A stretch of 64,000 bases of DNA from Vibrio nitrifigilis (GCF_015686695.1 NZ_JADPMR010000003.1:248001-312000), one strand, 5' to 3'. Counted from the first letter of the stretch, positions 52,228 through 61,289 are shown. A program made the numbers and translations. The notes: generated from the sequence alone by a model not told the origin.

Positions 52228-52458
52228 GAGCGTCCTCACCGACTAACATCATCAATATCCTTTCCTTTCAGGGATGCCAATGTAACACCACGAATAAATA
52301 TTGGTGAAAAACAATTGTTAACGTTTGTTTCTTCAAACATAGTCCCTGTCACTTTAGTCTGTCCATCTAACCGATAAAACAACACTAATGCGTTGGGGAA
52401 CATCACAGTTTTAGCTATCAATGGCCCATCACTGAGCCTGCCTATCGTGCATAGCGTA

Positions 52459-52944
52459 TTAGTTATTGGCCCCAGGATACTCTATTTTATTGATAAACCA
52501 GGTTTTAACTCCTAGAGGCGTGTTCACTTCAACGTCATCATCCACTTCTTTTTTCAACAGTGCACGAGCCATTGGCGAATCAATGGAAATATAGTCTTTA
52601 GCATCACCATAAATCTCTTCTGGACCAACAATTCTAAATGTTTTTACCTCACCCGCTTCATTTTCAATCTCAACCCAAGCACCAAAGAATACTTTGCCAT
52701 CTTGTTCTGGCGAATAATCAACAACTTTAACTTCCGGCAGAAACTTACGTAGAAAGCGTACTCGACGATCAATTTGACGCAGTAAACGCTTGTTGTACTG
52801 GTAATCAGCGTTCTCAGAACGATCGCCCAAACTTGCAGCCCAAGTCACTATTTTAGTGATTTCAGGACGCCGTTCGTTCCACAGGAAATCATGCTCTTCT
52901 TTGAGTTTGTCGTAACCTTCACGGGTAATCAGTTTGGTTTTCAC
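52459..52944 (-). CDS. greB: Transcription elongation factor GreB
   Basis: 161-aa factor that inserts a coiled coil into the RNA polymerase secondary channel and stimulates cleavage of backtracked RNA. N-terminal coiled coil with the acidic tip (LGDRSENADYQYNKRLLRQID, D and E at the tip) and C-terminal FKBP-like domain (SPMARALLKKEVDDDVEVNT). Start GTG, giving MKTKLITREGYDKL as in E. coli, with AAGGGA 7 nt upstream. Divergent arrangements with tex are broken here by a GGDEF gene. Confidence 0.96.
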   Translation of the reverse strand: MKTKLITREGYDKLKEEHDFLWNERRPEITKIVTWAASLGDRSENADYQYNKRLLRQIDRRVRFLRKFLPEVKVVDYSPEQDGKVFFGAWVEIENEAGEVKTFRIVGPEEIYGDAKDYISIDSPMARALLKKEVDDDVEVNTPLGVKTWFINKIEYPGANN

Positions 52945-53028
52945 CTTGCGATCCCTTTACCTACATTCATAGCGCGAAACTATCGCTTTTAAAGGAATTT
53001 TTCCAGCGTTACATCAAGTTACTGAGGA

Positions 53029-54120
53029 TTAGGAAGCAAAGATCGGTGAGAGTTCGAAGTGAGGACTAGCGACAACTTGGTTACGGCCGCCATGTTTTGC
53101 GCAATAAAGGTTGTTATCAGCGATATCAAGACATTGAATAAAGGTTGGAGCTTCTTCACTAAAACTAACACCAATGCTGACTGTAATCGGAGGGACATCG
53201 TCAATGCTAATCGTCGAAATCGAATGACGAATCTTCTCTGCTAATTGCATAACCTCACGTTGAGAGGTGCTATGAGAGACAATGAGGAACTCTTCGCCGC
53301 CCCAACGCCCAACAATATCGTGTTCACAGGTAACCGATAAAAGAGTATTGGCAACTTTAACTAAAACGTCATCCCCCATCAGATGGCCTAATTCATCGTT
53401 TACCCGTTTGAAGTGGTCAATATCCAAAATCAAAATAGCGTAATGATGACGATAATAGACTCGCTCCAGATCTTTCTCTTCAATTGCACTTTCAATGCCA
53501 CGTCGATTAAGCAAATTCGTTAATGGATCAACCTTAATGTAATATTCCAAAGCACAAGCACGAGCCTTATGGCTGTAGTTATCAATACGCAGTTTTAATG
53601 CGGTACCGAGCAAAACAACATAAGCTAAATGAGCTAATCCGATTTTTAGAACCACACTCATGGTGTCATCAAAACTATTGTATTGTCTTAACGCCCAGAA
53701 GTGCCCGACGATAGTAATAACATACACCACGACTGTCGTTGGTACGGCTCTACGCACTTCTAAAAATAGATAGGCAATCACATAATTTAACCCTAACCAC
53801 TGCGCGGCATTAGAAAACATGCCGTTGGTTCCCATGTGATGCCAGATACTGGTAAGAATAAGATAAGACGCAACAATGATATACGCGCTAAAGTGTAATG
53901 TTTTTTCGGTGAGCCTCTGGGTGAAACTGAGAAAATAGAGCCCAGCAAACAAAGCGATGCAAGCCGGATAGGACCAGCGCTCAAAGTTCGCTATAACACC
54001 ACCCCATTCATCAATAAGCCAAATCGCTGAAAAACAGAACATAGCGAAAAGAAGCAAACGACGGAATAGAACCGGAGACATTGGTGCGTTGTCGTTGTTG
54101 TGAGGTACCAAATTTTCCAT
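53029..54120 (-). CDS. Membrane diguanylate cyclase (GGDEF)
   Basis: 363 aa: five to six hydrophobic segments in residues ~20-180 forming an integral membrane sensor with short loops, then a GGDEF domain (~195-350). The active site is GGEEF and metal-binding D in LDIDHFKRVND is present, so c-di-GMP synthesis is expected. The I-site position reads CEHD instead of RxxD, so product inhibition through that site is likely lost. The signal sensed is unknown. It lies between greB and tex. Confidence 0.9.
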   Translation of the reverse strand: MENLVPHNNDNAPMSPVLFRRLLLFAMFCFSAIWLIDEWGGVIANFERWSYPACIALFAGLYFLSFTQRLTEKTLHFSAYIIVASYLILTSIWHHMGTNGMFSNAAQWLGLNYVIAYLFLEVRRAVPTTVVVYVITIVGHFWALRQYNSFDDTMSVVLKIGLAHLAYVVLLGTALKLRIDNYSHKARACALEYYIKVDPLTNLLNRRGIESAIEEKDLERVYYRHHYAILILDIDHFKRVNDELGHLMGDDVLVKVANTLLSVTCEHDIVGRWGGEEFLIVSHSTSQREVMQLAEKIRHSISTISIDDVPPITVSIGVSFSEEAPTFIQCLDIADNNLYCAKHGGRNQVVASPHFELSPIFAS

Positions 54121-54437
54121 AAAGAGCGTCGCTGACTATAGTTACTGGTTAAAAAAGTAGCATTTGTTCGTTAAGGCCGCGCATTATACTCATATTTGCA
54201 GTAATTGATTGTTAACTAGCTGATTTATTGTTCACTTTTGATTTTTTTTCTCATAAATAAGTCATATGAGTGCACTTTTGAGACAAAAAGTTTCATGTCG
54301 CATGTAAAACTTTTGCAAAGGGGAAAAAAACTGCGCGATAAGACACAAAATGCTGCCCTGTCTATTTAGCCCCCTAGAAAAAGCGGCTAGAAACCCCCAT
54401 AAATACTCTCATAAATTACTAATGAAGAGTCCCACGG
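54121..54437. other. Divergent region between GGDEF gene and tex
   Basis: 317 nt, AT-rich, presumed to hold promoters of both genes. No recognised operator, terminator or small gene. Confidence 0.4.
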
Positions 54438-56753
54438 ATGAGCCAAGCTATCTGTCATATGATTGCTCAAGAACTGAATGTGCGTTCTGAGCAAGTTATC
54501 GCTGCCGTAAAACTGATTGATGACGGCAACACCGTTCCTTTTATCGCGCGCTACCGTAAAGAAGTCACTGGGGGACTTGATGATACCCAGCTACGTAATT
54601 TAGATAGTCGTTTATCTTATTTACGGGAGCTGGATGAACGTCGCCAAACGATTTTAAAGTCGATAGAAGATCAAGGGAAATTAACCCCAGAACTGAATAA
54701 AGAGATTCTCGATGCCGACAGTAAAACACGTCTTGAAGATCTCTACCTGCCCTATAAGCCTAAACGCCGCACAAAAGGTCAAATAGCGATTGAGGCCGGA
54801 CTAGAGCCTCTTGCAGACACTTTATGGAACCATCCACAAACGGATCCAGAAACCGAAGCGCAAAATTACCTAAATAGCGAACATAATATTGATGATACTA
54901 AAGCCGCTCTCGACGGAGCGCGAGCGATCATCATGGAACGTATTGCTGAAGATGCAAACCTGTTAGAAACCATTCGCCAATATTTGACTCGCAATGGTGA
55001 ACTGGTATCACGGGTAATTACCGGTAAAGAGCAAGAAGGTGAGAAATTCAAAGACTACTTCGAACATCACGAGCCAATTGCTAAAGTGCCTTCTCACCGA
55101 GCATTAGCAATGTTACGTGGCCGTAATGAAGGATTTCTTTCGCTAAACTTAAATGCCGACCCAGGCCAAGAAGAGTCTGTGCGCCAATCTTACTGTGAAA
55201 CCTTGATTGCAGAGCATTATCATATCCATCTTAGTGAAGCCCCAGCAGATAACTGGAGAAAACAGGTCATCAGTTGGGCATGGCGCATTAAAGTCTCCAT
55301 GCACATGGAAACTGAATTGATGAGCGCAATGAAAGAGCGTGCTGAAATTGAAGCCATTGACGTATTTGCCACCAACCTAAAAGACTTGTTAATGGCAGCA
55401 CCTGCTGGGCCTAAAGCAACCTTGGGGCTCGATCCTGGGTTACGTACCGGTTGTAAAGTCGCTGTGGTTGATGCAACCGGTAAAGTGCTGGCGACAGATA
55501 CCATCTACCCTCATCCACCACAAAAACAGTATGACAAAGCAATGCAGTCTGTTGCTCGTTTAATCAAACAGTTCAATGTGGACTTAATAGCGATTGGTAA
55601 TGGTACCGCCTCTCGAGAAACCGATGCTTTCACTGCTGATTTATTGAAGCAAGCCGGCCTCAATATTCAGAAAGTAACCGTAAGCGAAGCTGGTGCATCG
55701 GTTTATTCCGCTTCTGAATTAGCCGCGAATGAATTTCCAGATATGGATGTATCGTTACGTGGGGCCGTGTCAATTGCACGCCGCTTGCAGGACCCACTGG
55801 CTGAGCTGGTGAAAATCGATCCTAAGTCAATCGGTGTTGGCCAATATCAGCACGATGTAAGCCAATCACTTCTTTCCAAACGTCTTGATGCCGTTGTCGA
55901 AGACTGTGTAAACGCGGTTGGGGTTGATCTCAATACCGCATCACCCGCCTTATTAACTCGTGTGGCAGGCCTATCAACGAATCTCGCACAGAACATCGTT
56001 AACTACCGCGATGAGAATGGTCGTTTTAACTCACGCAGTGAACTGAAAAAGGTGGCTCGCTTGGGGCCTAAAGCATTTGAACAATGTGCGGGTTTCTTGC
56101 GCATTATGGATGGTAAAAACCCATTGGATGCATCCGCGGTACACCCTGAAGCCTATCCTGTCGTGAAAAATATTGCTGAACACAACAATCAAGCCGTCAA
56201 AACCCTGATTGGTAATAGCGAGTTCTTACGCAATCTTAATGCGGTCGATTACACTAATGAAAATTTCGGTGTACCAACGATTACCGATATCATCAAAGAA
56301 CTCGACAAACCCGGCCGAGATCCACGTCCAGAGTTTAAAACCGCAACCTTTGCCGATGGCATTACCGAAGTCTCTGATTTAGAGCCCGGAATGATACTAG
56401 AAGGTGTAGTGTCGAACGTGGCTAACTTTGGCGCATTCGTTGATATTGGTGTGCACCAAGATGGTTTGGTTCATATTTCTGCCTTAACGGACCGCTTTGT
56501 TTCTGATCCTCGGGAAGTCGTCAAAGCAGGCGATATCGTTAAAGTCAAAGTGATGGAAATAGACGTACAACGTAAGCGTATTGGTTTATCAATGCGATTA
56601 AACGATGAACCTGGCCAAGATAATCGCAGCCAAGGTCGCACTAGTCCGGCACCAAGCAAGAAATCACAACCTCGCCAGCGCCGCAATGAGGACACCTCTG
56701 GTGGTGCAATGAGTGGGGCATTTGCCGCCGCTTTTGCGAAAGCAAAACGCTAA
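54438..56753 (+). CDS. tex: RNA-binding transcriptional accessory protein Tex
   Basis: 771-aa nucleic-acid-binding protein: N-terminal Tex helical region with PFIARYRKEVTGGLDD near residue 33, YqgF/RuvC-like domain (~330-455, LGLDPGLRTGCKVAVVD), helix-hairpin-helix pair (~495-570, VDLNTASPALLTRVAGL) and a C-terminal S1 domain (~652-722, LEGVVSNVANFGAFVDIGV). Tex homologues affect transcription and toxin expression; mechanism is not settled. Basic C-terminal tail. Terminator follows. Confidence 0.95.
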   Translation: MSQAICHMIAQELNVRSEQVIAAVKLIDDGNTVPFIARYRKEVTGGLDDTQLRNLDSRLSYLRELDERRQTILKSIEDQGKLTPELNKEILDADSKTRLEDLYLPYKPKRRTKGQIAIEAGLEPLADTLWNHPQTDPETEAQNYLNSEHNIDDTKAALDGARAIIMERIAEDANLLETIRQYLTRNGELVSRVITGKEQEGEKFKDYFEHHEPIAKVPSHRALAMLRGRNEGFLSLNLNADPGQEESVRQSYCETLIAEHYHIHLSEAPADNWRKQVISWAWRIKVSMHMETELMSAMKERAEIEAIDVFATNLKDLLMAAPAGPKATLGLDPGLRTGCKVAVVDATGKVLATDTIYPHPPQKQYDKAMQSVARLIKQFNVDLIAIGNGTASRETDAFTADLLKQAGLNIQKVTVSEAGASVYSASELAANEFPDMDVSLRGAVSIARRLQDPLAELVKIDPKSIGVGQYQHDVSQSLLSKRLDAVVEDCVNAVGVDLNTASPALLTRVAGLSTNLAQNIVNYRDENGRFNSRSELKKVARLGPKAFEQCAGFLRIMDGKNPLDASAVHPEAYPVVKNIAEHNNQAVKTLIGNSEFLRNLNAVDYTNENFGVPTITDIIKELDKPGRDPRPEFKTATFADGITEVSDLEPGMILEGVVSNVANFGAFVDIGVHQDGLVHISALTDRFVSDPREVVKAGDIVKVKVMEIDVQRKRIGLSMRLNDEPGQDNRSQGRTSPAPSKKSQPRQRRNEDTSGGAMSGAFAAAFAKAKR

Positions 56754-56781
56754 AAACTCTCCATTAGAATGAGTTAAAAAG

Positions 56782-56813
56782 AAAAATCCCCACGCATCCA
56801 CGTGGGGATTTTT
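56782..56813. terminator. Bidirectional terminator downstream of tex
   Basis: 13-bp stem AAAAATCCCCACG / CGTGGGGATTTTT with a 6-nt loop. T tracts on both strands serve tex and the convergent unknown gene. Confidence 0.92.
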
Positions 56814-56861
56814 GTTGATGCGTCTTAGCGACCAAATGTGGCAGAAATTTGGTTAGCATTA

Positions 56862-57338
56862 CTACAAGACTGCAATCACATCGGATGGCGTATTGGGTGC
56901 CACAGCGTGACCGTAATGAAATTTAATTACTGTCCGCCTTCGAGCCATTTTGCCCTCATTGATTACCGCATCAATGATACGCCTGGGCAAACGAAAGCGC
57001 ATCGCATAGCCTTTACCTTGAGAGGCACTATAAGAAGAAAGAGCTAGCAGTTCAAACAGACGATTTAACTCTGTTTTGGTCTCCTCTTCACGTTCACGCG
57101 TGAGTTCCGCTTCTGATTGCTCATCCGCTTCATACCCAGGGTGCTCGGAAGGATCCCATGACGAGTGTCTACGCCGTTTCTCATCTTCTTTAATTTGCCG
57201 CTCAGCGTTAGACCTTGCGAGCTCTTCTGCAGGTACAACTGGCTCTCTGACTTTATTATCTCGAGCGACCTGCTCCGTTTGCACATTCACTGATGGGGCG
57301 ATGAGTGGCACATTGACGTTTGTCGGTGACACGATCAT
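56862..57338 (-). CDS. Hypothetical protein (no recognised domain)
   Basis: 158-aa soluble protein, not recognised. Residues ~1-35 are proline/valine rich; ~35-95 are very charged (ERQIKEDEKRRRHSSWD; ELTREREEETKTELNRLF) and probably helical; ~96-158 contain a compact basic segment (RFRLPRRIIDAVINEGKMARRR). No signal peptide or membrane segment. AGGAGG lies 8 nt before the ATG, and it is preserved between tex and bioH, so it is a real gene. Function unknown. Confidence 0.8.
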   Translation of the reverse strand: MIVSPTNVNVPLIAPSVNVQTEQVARDNKVREPVVPAEELARSNAERQIKEDEKRRRHSSWDPSEHPGYEADEQSEAELTREREEETKTELNRLFELLALSSYSASQGKGYAMRFRLPRRIIDAVINEGKMARRRTVIKFHYGHAVAPNTPSDVIAVL

Positions 57339-57449
57339 AGCTGATACCTCCTCAGTATCGCCCTACCCAATTGTCATGCTGAACGCATTTTTATCGAGTT
57401 ACGGTATATATCGGCCACCGGAGGAAAATACTTAGCGCTTTTGCCATAT

Positions 57450-58223
57450 TTATTGGCCATTATGCATAAAGTCGACGAGTTCACTACAAAAGGCGTCTGG
57501 TTCGGTCATAAACGGAGCATGGGAAGATTGGGAGAAAATCACACTTCGGCTTTTAGGGTATTGATTATCCAACATTTCTGAGACTTTTATTGGCACTAAA
57601 CCATCCAGTCTTCCATACATTCTTAGAAATGGAACCGTAATTTCCGTTAACGCTTGGCGCAAATCAACATTTGCTAATAATTTTAGCCCTGCCAAAAGCG
57701 CCTGAGGATTAGGGCTAGGGCGAGACAAAACCGATTGTTTTAATACCTTCACGTCTTTACGCGCTGAAGGGCTCCCCATTGCCTGCAAAGCCATGAAGCG
57801 CTCTATTGTGCCATGAAAATCTTCGGTCAATTGTTCGGTAAAGTTATCTAACACTTGTGGTTGAATACCACGCCAAGGTCTTTGGGCGGCAAATTTAGGT
57901 GAAGAGGCAACCGTAGCAAGTTGTCGAACATAACCTGAATAGTGAAGTGCAATATGAGAAGCGACGAGCCCCCCTAGCGACCAACCAACCCAAATAGCAT
58001 CTTTAGGCGCTTGTTCTAGTATGGCTTTTGCTATGGTATCTAACTCTAATTCAACACGTTCAGAGCTGTAGCCATAACCGGGTAAATCAACCACATGCAC
58101 ACGACAATATTGGCTAAGCTCATCAGCACTCTGCTGCCATACTGCACCATTCATACCCCACCCATGAAGTAAAACGATATTTTGTCCGGTTCCCGTAACT
58201 TGCCAATATAACTCTGAACTCAT
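57450..58223 (-). CDS. bioH: Pimeloyl-[acyl-carrier protein] methyl ester esterase BioH
   Basis: 257-aa alpha/beta hydrolase that removes the methyl group from pimeloyl-ACP methyl ester to end fatty-acid elongation for biotin synthesis. Triad: Ser in WVGWSLGGLVA (~residue 82), Asp in GRLDGLVPI (~207), His in SSHAPFMT (~236); oxyanion motif LLHGWGMNG. ATG at 58223 gives MSSELYWQVTGTG and the E. coli length; the frame extends to 58304 without a good start. Divergent from comF. Confidence 0.95.
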   Translation of the reverse strand: MSSELYWQVTGTGQNIVLLHGWGMNGAVWQQSADELSQYCRVHVVDLPGYGYSSERVELELDTIAKAILEQAPKDAIWVGWSLGGLVASHIALHYSGYVRQLATVASSPKFAAQRPWRGIQPQVLDNFTEQLTEDFHGTIERFMALQAMGSPSARKDVKVLKQSVLSRPSPNPQALLAGLKLLANVDLRQALTEITVPFLRMYGRLDGLVPIKVSEMLDNQYPKSRSVIFSQSSHAPFMTEPDAFCSELVDFMHNGQ

Positions 58224-58368
58224 TCCTCGTTTTCTCCGACTTTTTTCATCCTTTCCCCTCTTACCGCTAAGCCATACTGGTGTGGTAATTTTCGTTAGCG
58301 TCACCGAAGTTTAGTTTCCGTGCGCCTAACGTTATTTCGTTATGTTATAGGATTAACGGAAAAAAAAC

Positions 58369-59049
58369 ATGACTCGCTTTACCTCTCCCCTGTGTCATTT
58401 ATGTTCACTTTCATTAAACAACACGCACTCTCGGTATTGTGATGCGTGTTTAAAACATTTTTCGTTTGAACCTAGGTGCCAACGATGCGGGTTACCGACT
58501 CTAGAGCCAACTGATCTTTGTGGTGAATGCTTAGCATCACCTCCACAATGGGAACGATTGTGTTGTATTGGTCATTATCAATATCCTCTGAGCCAACTTA
58601 TCCATCAATTCAAATATCGACGCCAATTTTGGCAATCTAAACCACTCGCTGAGTTGCTTATTCCTCATATTAGTGATCCCGCACCACTTATCACATCGGT
58701 GCCTTTACATTGGCAACGGTATGTATGGCGTGGCTTTAATCAAAGTGATTTGCTCGCCAGAGCACTCTCTCATTCTTTAAATATTGAATATTGGCCCGGG
58801 CTATTTATACGCACCAGAGCGACGATTCAGCAACAAGGGCTGACTCGTTCAGAACGCCAAAGCAATTTACGTAATGCCTTTATGATCAACTCGGCGTATC
58901 CTAACCATCACTCCCATGTGGCGATTATCGATGATGTGGTAACGACAGGAAGCACCGTTGAGCATCTTGCTCGCATGCTCTATCGTTTAGGTGTGAAACG
59001 AATTGATATTTATTGTTTATGCCGAACACCAACCACAAGCGAACCTTGA
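58369..59049 (+). CDS. comF: ComF family phosphoribosyltransferase-like protein
   Basis: 226 aa: N-terminal zinc-finger-like cysteines (CHLC, CDAC, CQRCG, CGEC within residues 9-55) and a C-terminal phosphoribosyltransferase fold with the PRPP loop VAIIDDVVTTGSTVEHL near 185-200. ComF is required for DNA uptake in naturally competent bacteria; the E. coli homologue GntX is beside bioH and nfuA in the same order. Vibrios become competent on chitin, so a role in transformation is plausible. Confidence 0.93.
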   Translation: MTRFTSPLCHLCSLSLNNTHSRYCDACLKHFSFEPRCQRCGLPTLEPTDLCGECLASPPQWERLCCIGHYQYPLSQLIHQFKYRRQFWQSKPLAELLIPHISDPAPLITSVPLHWQRYVWRGFNQSDLLARALSHSLNIEYWPGLFIRTRATIQQQGLTRSERQSNLRNAFMINSAYPNHHSHVAIIDDVVTTGSTVEHLARMLYRLGVKRIDIYCLCRTPTTSEP

Positions 59050-59103
59050 TCGGAAACAATCCTTGCGTAAAAAGGACTGGATCATGTAGAACACAGGAGT
59101 AAA

Positions 59104-59223
59104 ATGATTATTAATAGCCTACAAATTTACTCAGGTATTCGTCGTGTCAAATACAATTACTATTACAGAATCAGCCCAAGAGCACTTTGCGAAGTTACTT
59201 GGACAACAGCCAGAAGGCACTAA
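59104..59223 (+). CDS. Small upstream ORF overlapping nfuA (39 aa)
   Basis: ATG at 59104 preceded by AGGAG at about 59095-59099 opens a 39-codon frame (MIINSLQIYSGIRRVKYNYY...) ending at 59223, 80 nt inside nfuA in another frame. Its Shine-Dalgarno is better than that of nfuA. The peptide shows no recognised feature. It may be a translated leader that affects nfuA, or chance. Confidence 0.35.
   Translation: MIINSLQIYSGIRRVKYNYYYRISPRALCEVTWTTARRH
59114..59138 (+). promoter_or_regulatory. Type 1 IscR box in front of nfuA
   Basis: The 25 bases match the type 1 Isc box ATASYYGACTRWWWYAGTCRRSTAT at 22 of 25 positions (mismatches at positions 7, 10 and 17), with the dyad ends ATAGCC and GGTAT intact. 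It ends 5 nt before the nfuA GTG. IscR control of nfuA is known in E. coli. Its location so near the start suggests a short leader or roadblock mode. Confidence 0.7.
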
Positions 59224-59731
59224 CATCCGCGTATTCGTGGTTAACCCAGGTACACAAAATGCGGAATGTGGTGTCTCTTACTGCCCGCCAGAAGCCGTTG
59301 AAGCGACCGATAGCGAAATTCCGTTTAGTGGTTTTTCTGCCTATGTCGACGAGCTTAGCCTACCTTTTCTTGAAGATGCAGTGATTGACTTTGTTACAGA
59401 CAAAATGGGATCACAACTGACGCTTAAAGCACCTAATGCAAAAATGCGTAAAGTCTCTGATGACGCTCCTCTAATGGAACGCTTAGAGTACGTTATCCAA
59501 ACACAAGTTAACCCGCAGCTTGCTGGCCACGGTGGTCACATTCAACTGATAGAGCTGACTGATGATGGCGTAGCTATAATTCAGTTTGGTGGTGGCTGTA
59601 ACGGTTGTTCGATGGTAGACGTGACTCTCAAAGACGGTATCGAAAAACAGTTGCTTGAAACCTTTGCCGGAGAATTAACTGCCGTTAGAGATTCAACTGA
59701 ACATGATCGCGGTGATCACTCATACTACTAA
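59144..59731 (+). CDS. nfuA: Fe-S cluster biogenesis protein NfuA
   Basis: 195 aa: N-terminal degenerate A-type carrier domain (~1-95, SYCPPEAVEA) and C-terminal Nfu domain with the [4Fe-4S]-binding C152-NG-C155 in FGGGCNGCSMVDVTL. NfuA delivers clusters to lipoate synthase and aconitase under oxidative or iron stress. Start is GTG (MSNTITITESAQEHF) with only a weak AGG upstream; start placement follows homologue length. An IscR box overlaps the leader. Terminator follows. Confidence 0.95.
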   Translation: MSNTITITESAQEHFAKLLGQQPEGTNIRVFVVNPGTQNAECGVSYCPPEAVEATDSEIPFSGFSAYVDELSLPFLEDAVIDFVTDKMGSQLTLKAPNAKMRKVSDDAPLMERLEYVIQTQVNPQLAGHGGHIQLIELTDDGVAIIQFGGGCNGCSMVDVTLKDGIEKQLLETFAGELTAVRDSTEHDRGDHSYY

Positions 59732-59743
59732 CCGCAATTAGAC

Positions 59744-59773
59744 AAAAAGCTGATGCAATGCATCAGCTTTTTT
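59744..59773 (+). terminator. Rho-independent terminator of nfuA
   Basis: 12-bp stem AAAAAGCTGATG / CATCAGCTTTTT with a 5-nt loop and trailing T. Confidence 0.92.
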
Positions 59774-59815
59774 GTTTATGCTGGCAAAGTACATTTTTAA
59801 GTTAGGAGTCGCAGT

Positions 59816-60379
59816 ATGCCAATTAAACAACCGCCAAAGATTCTTTCTATACAAACAGTCGCTAAGTCTCGGCTATTTTCTATTGAATCATTGGATCTGA
59901 GTTTTTCAAATGGTGTACAACGAACTTATGAAAGAATGGCTCCTAGTGGCCGCAATGCGGTAATGATGGTTCCTATTACTGCCGATGGAGATATTCTGCT
60001 AGTTCAAGAATACGCTGCTGGTACAGAAAACTATGAGCTTGGTTTTCCTAAAGGGTTAATCGACCCCGGTGAAACTCCAGAACAAGCGGCAGTACGTGAA
60101 CTTAAAGAAGAAATAGGTTTTGGCGCGACAAACCTCATACCACTTAAAGAAGTGATTTTAGCTCCGTCGTATTTTTCCAGTCGTATGACACTGTTTATTG
60201 CTCAGGATCTATACTCAGAGAAACTGGAAGGTGATGAACCAGAGCCCCTCGAAATTGTTCGTTGGCCACTTGCCCAAGCGGATGAGCTCCTCAATCATTT
60301 AGATTTCAGCGAAGCACGCAGCATTACGGCGTTAATGTTAACACTACGCCACTTCAATAAGAGTAATATTGAGGAATAA
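59816..60379 (+). CDS. nudE: ADP-compounds hydrolase NudE
   Basis: 187-aa Nudix hydrolase cleaving ADP-ribose, NADH and Ap3A. The Nudix box runs GLIDPGETPEQAAVRELKEE then IG, fitting GX5EX7REUXEEXGU at about residues 80-102. Length and start (MPIKQPPKILSI) match E. coli NudE. TAGGAG precedes ATG. 21 nt upstream of cysQ, so nudE-cysQ are co-transcribed, as in E. coli. Confidence 0.96.
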   Translation: MPIKQPPKILSIQTVAKSRLFSIESLDLSFSNGVQRTYERMAPSGRNAVMMVPITADGDILLVQEYAAGTENYELGFPKGLIDPGETPEQAAVRELKEEIGFGATNLIPLKEVILAPSYFSSRMTLFIAQDLYSEKLEGDEPEPLEIVRWPLAQADELLNHLDFSEARSITALMLTLRHFNKSNIEE

Positions 60380-60400
60380 TGAAATAGGACCTAATTACGT

Positions 60401-61234
60401 ATGCCAACAGCGAAAGATTTATCTCATTTAATTCCCGATGTCATTTCCATCGCTCGTGCAGCAGGACAAATGATTCTCGACATCTACGAAAATAAGTCTT
60501 ACGACGCGTTTACTAAAGCCGACCATACTCCAGTGACAAGTGCTGATTTAGCTGCCCATAAGTTGGTTACTGAGCGTCTCAGAGAATTAACACCAGATAT
60601 TCCTGTATTATCTGAAGAAGCCGCAAATATCAGTTTAGAAACTCGTGAAACGTGGGAACGTTATTGGTTGGTAGACCCTCTTGATGGCACTCAGGAGTTC
60701 ATTGCGCGTAGTGGTGATTTCGCCACAGTTATTGCTCTAGTAGAACATAATCAACCCACAATGGGTGTGGTATACGGCCCTGTTTCTGGTGTCACTTATT
60801 ACGCATACAAGGGCAAAGGCGCATGGAAAATTCCCGATATGAGTGAGCATATTCGCATTAATACACTCAAGCACGAACTTGTTCATCCATCGATAGCCAT
60901 TGCCATAAGCCGCCGCCAAGATATTAATCGTATTACCAGTCAATTAAGTTCGGCATGGAATTATGAGTTAGTTCCGCTCGGATCAGCGGCACTTAAAGCA
61001 TGTTTAGTTGCTGAAGGAGCCGTCGATTGTTACTTACGCCTAGGGCCAACTGGAGAATGGGATACTGCCGCGACACAATGTATCGTCGAAGAAGCAGGCG
61101 GTAATATACTCAGCACTCAACTCTCCCCTCTCTCTTATAACGAACGAGAAACCTTAGAGAATCCTAATTTTATCGTCTTAGGCGATCCCAATTTACCTTG
61201 GGATGAAATCCTACAGATTAAAAATGAACGGTAA
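60401..61234 (+). CDS. cysQ: 3'(2'),5'-bisphosphate nucleotidase CysQ
   Basis: 277-aa inositol-monophosphatase-superfamily enzyme removing the 3'-phosphate of PAP, a by-product of sulfate assimilation. Metal-binding motifs: EEAANIS near residue 71, DPLDGTQEF near 93-101, and WDTAATQCIVEEAGG near 223. Full length. Second gene of nudE-cysQ; terminator follows. Confidence 0.96.
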   Translation: MPTAKDLSHLIPDVISIARAAGQMILDIYENKSYDAFTKADHTPVTSADLAAHKLVTERLRELTPDIPVLSEEAANISLETRETWERYWLVDPLDGTQEFIARSGDFATVIALVEHNQPTMGVVYGPVSGVTYYAYKGKGAWKIPDMSEHIRINTLKHELVHPSIAIAISRRQDINRITSQLSSAWNYELVPLGSAALKACLVAEGAVDCYLRLGPTGEWDTAATQCIVEEAGGNILSTQLSPLSYNERETLENPNFIVLGDPNLPWDEILQIKNER

Positions 61235-61251
61235 TTTTAGTGTGACTTACT

Positions 61252-61281
61252 AGGGGCATTCATTTATGAATACCCCTTTTT
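61252..61281 (+). terminator. Rho-independent terminator of nudE-cysQ
   Basis: AGGGG-c-ATTCA / TGAAT-a-CCCCT with a 4-nt loop followed by TTTT; also between convergent epsN. Confidence 0.85.
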
Positions 61282-61289
61282 ACTGGGCT

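Noticed and set aside
52236..52421. Open frame of 61 codons on the minus strand between greB and ompR
   Set aside because: No ribosome binding site, no recognisable protein character, and it covers the ompR promoter region.
57076..57435. 119-codon frame on the plus strand opposite the gene at 56862-57338
   Set aside because: Serine/arginine-rich shadow of the charged minus-strand protein; the minus-strand gene has the good ribosome binding site.
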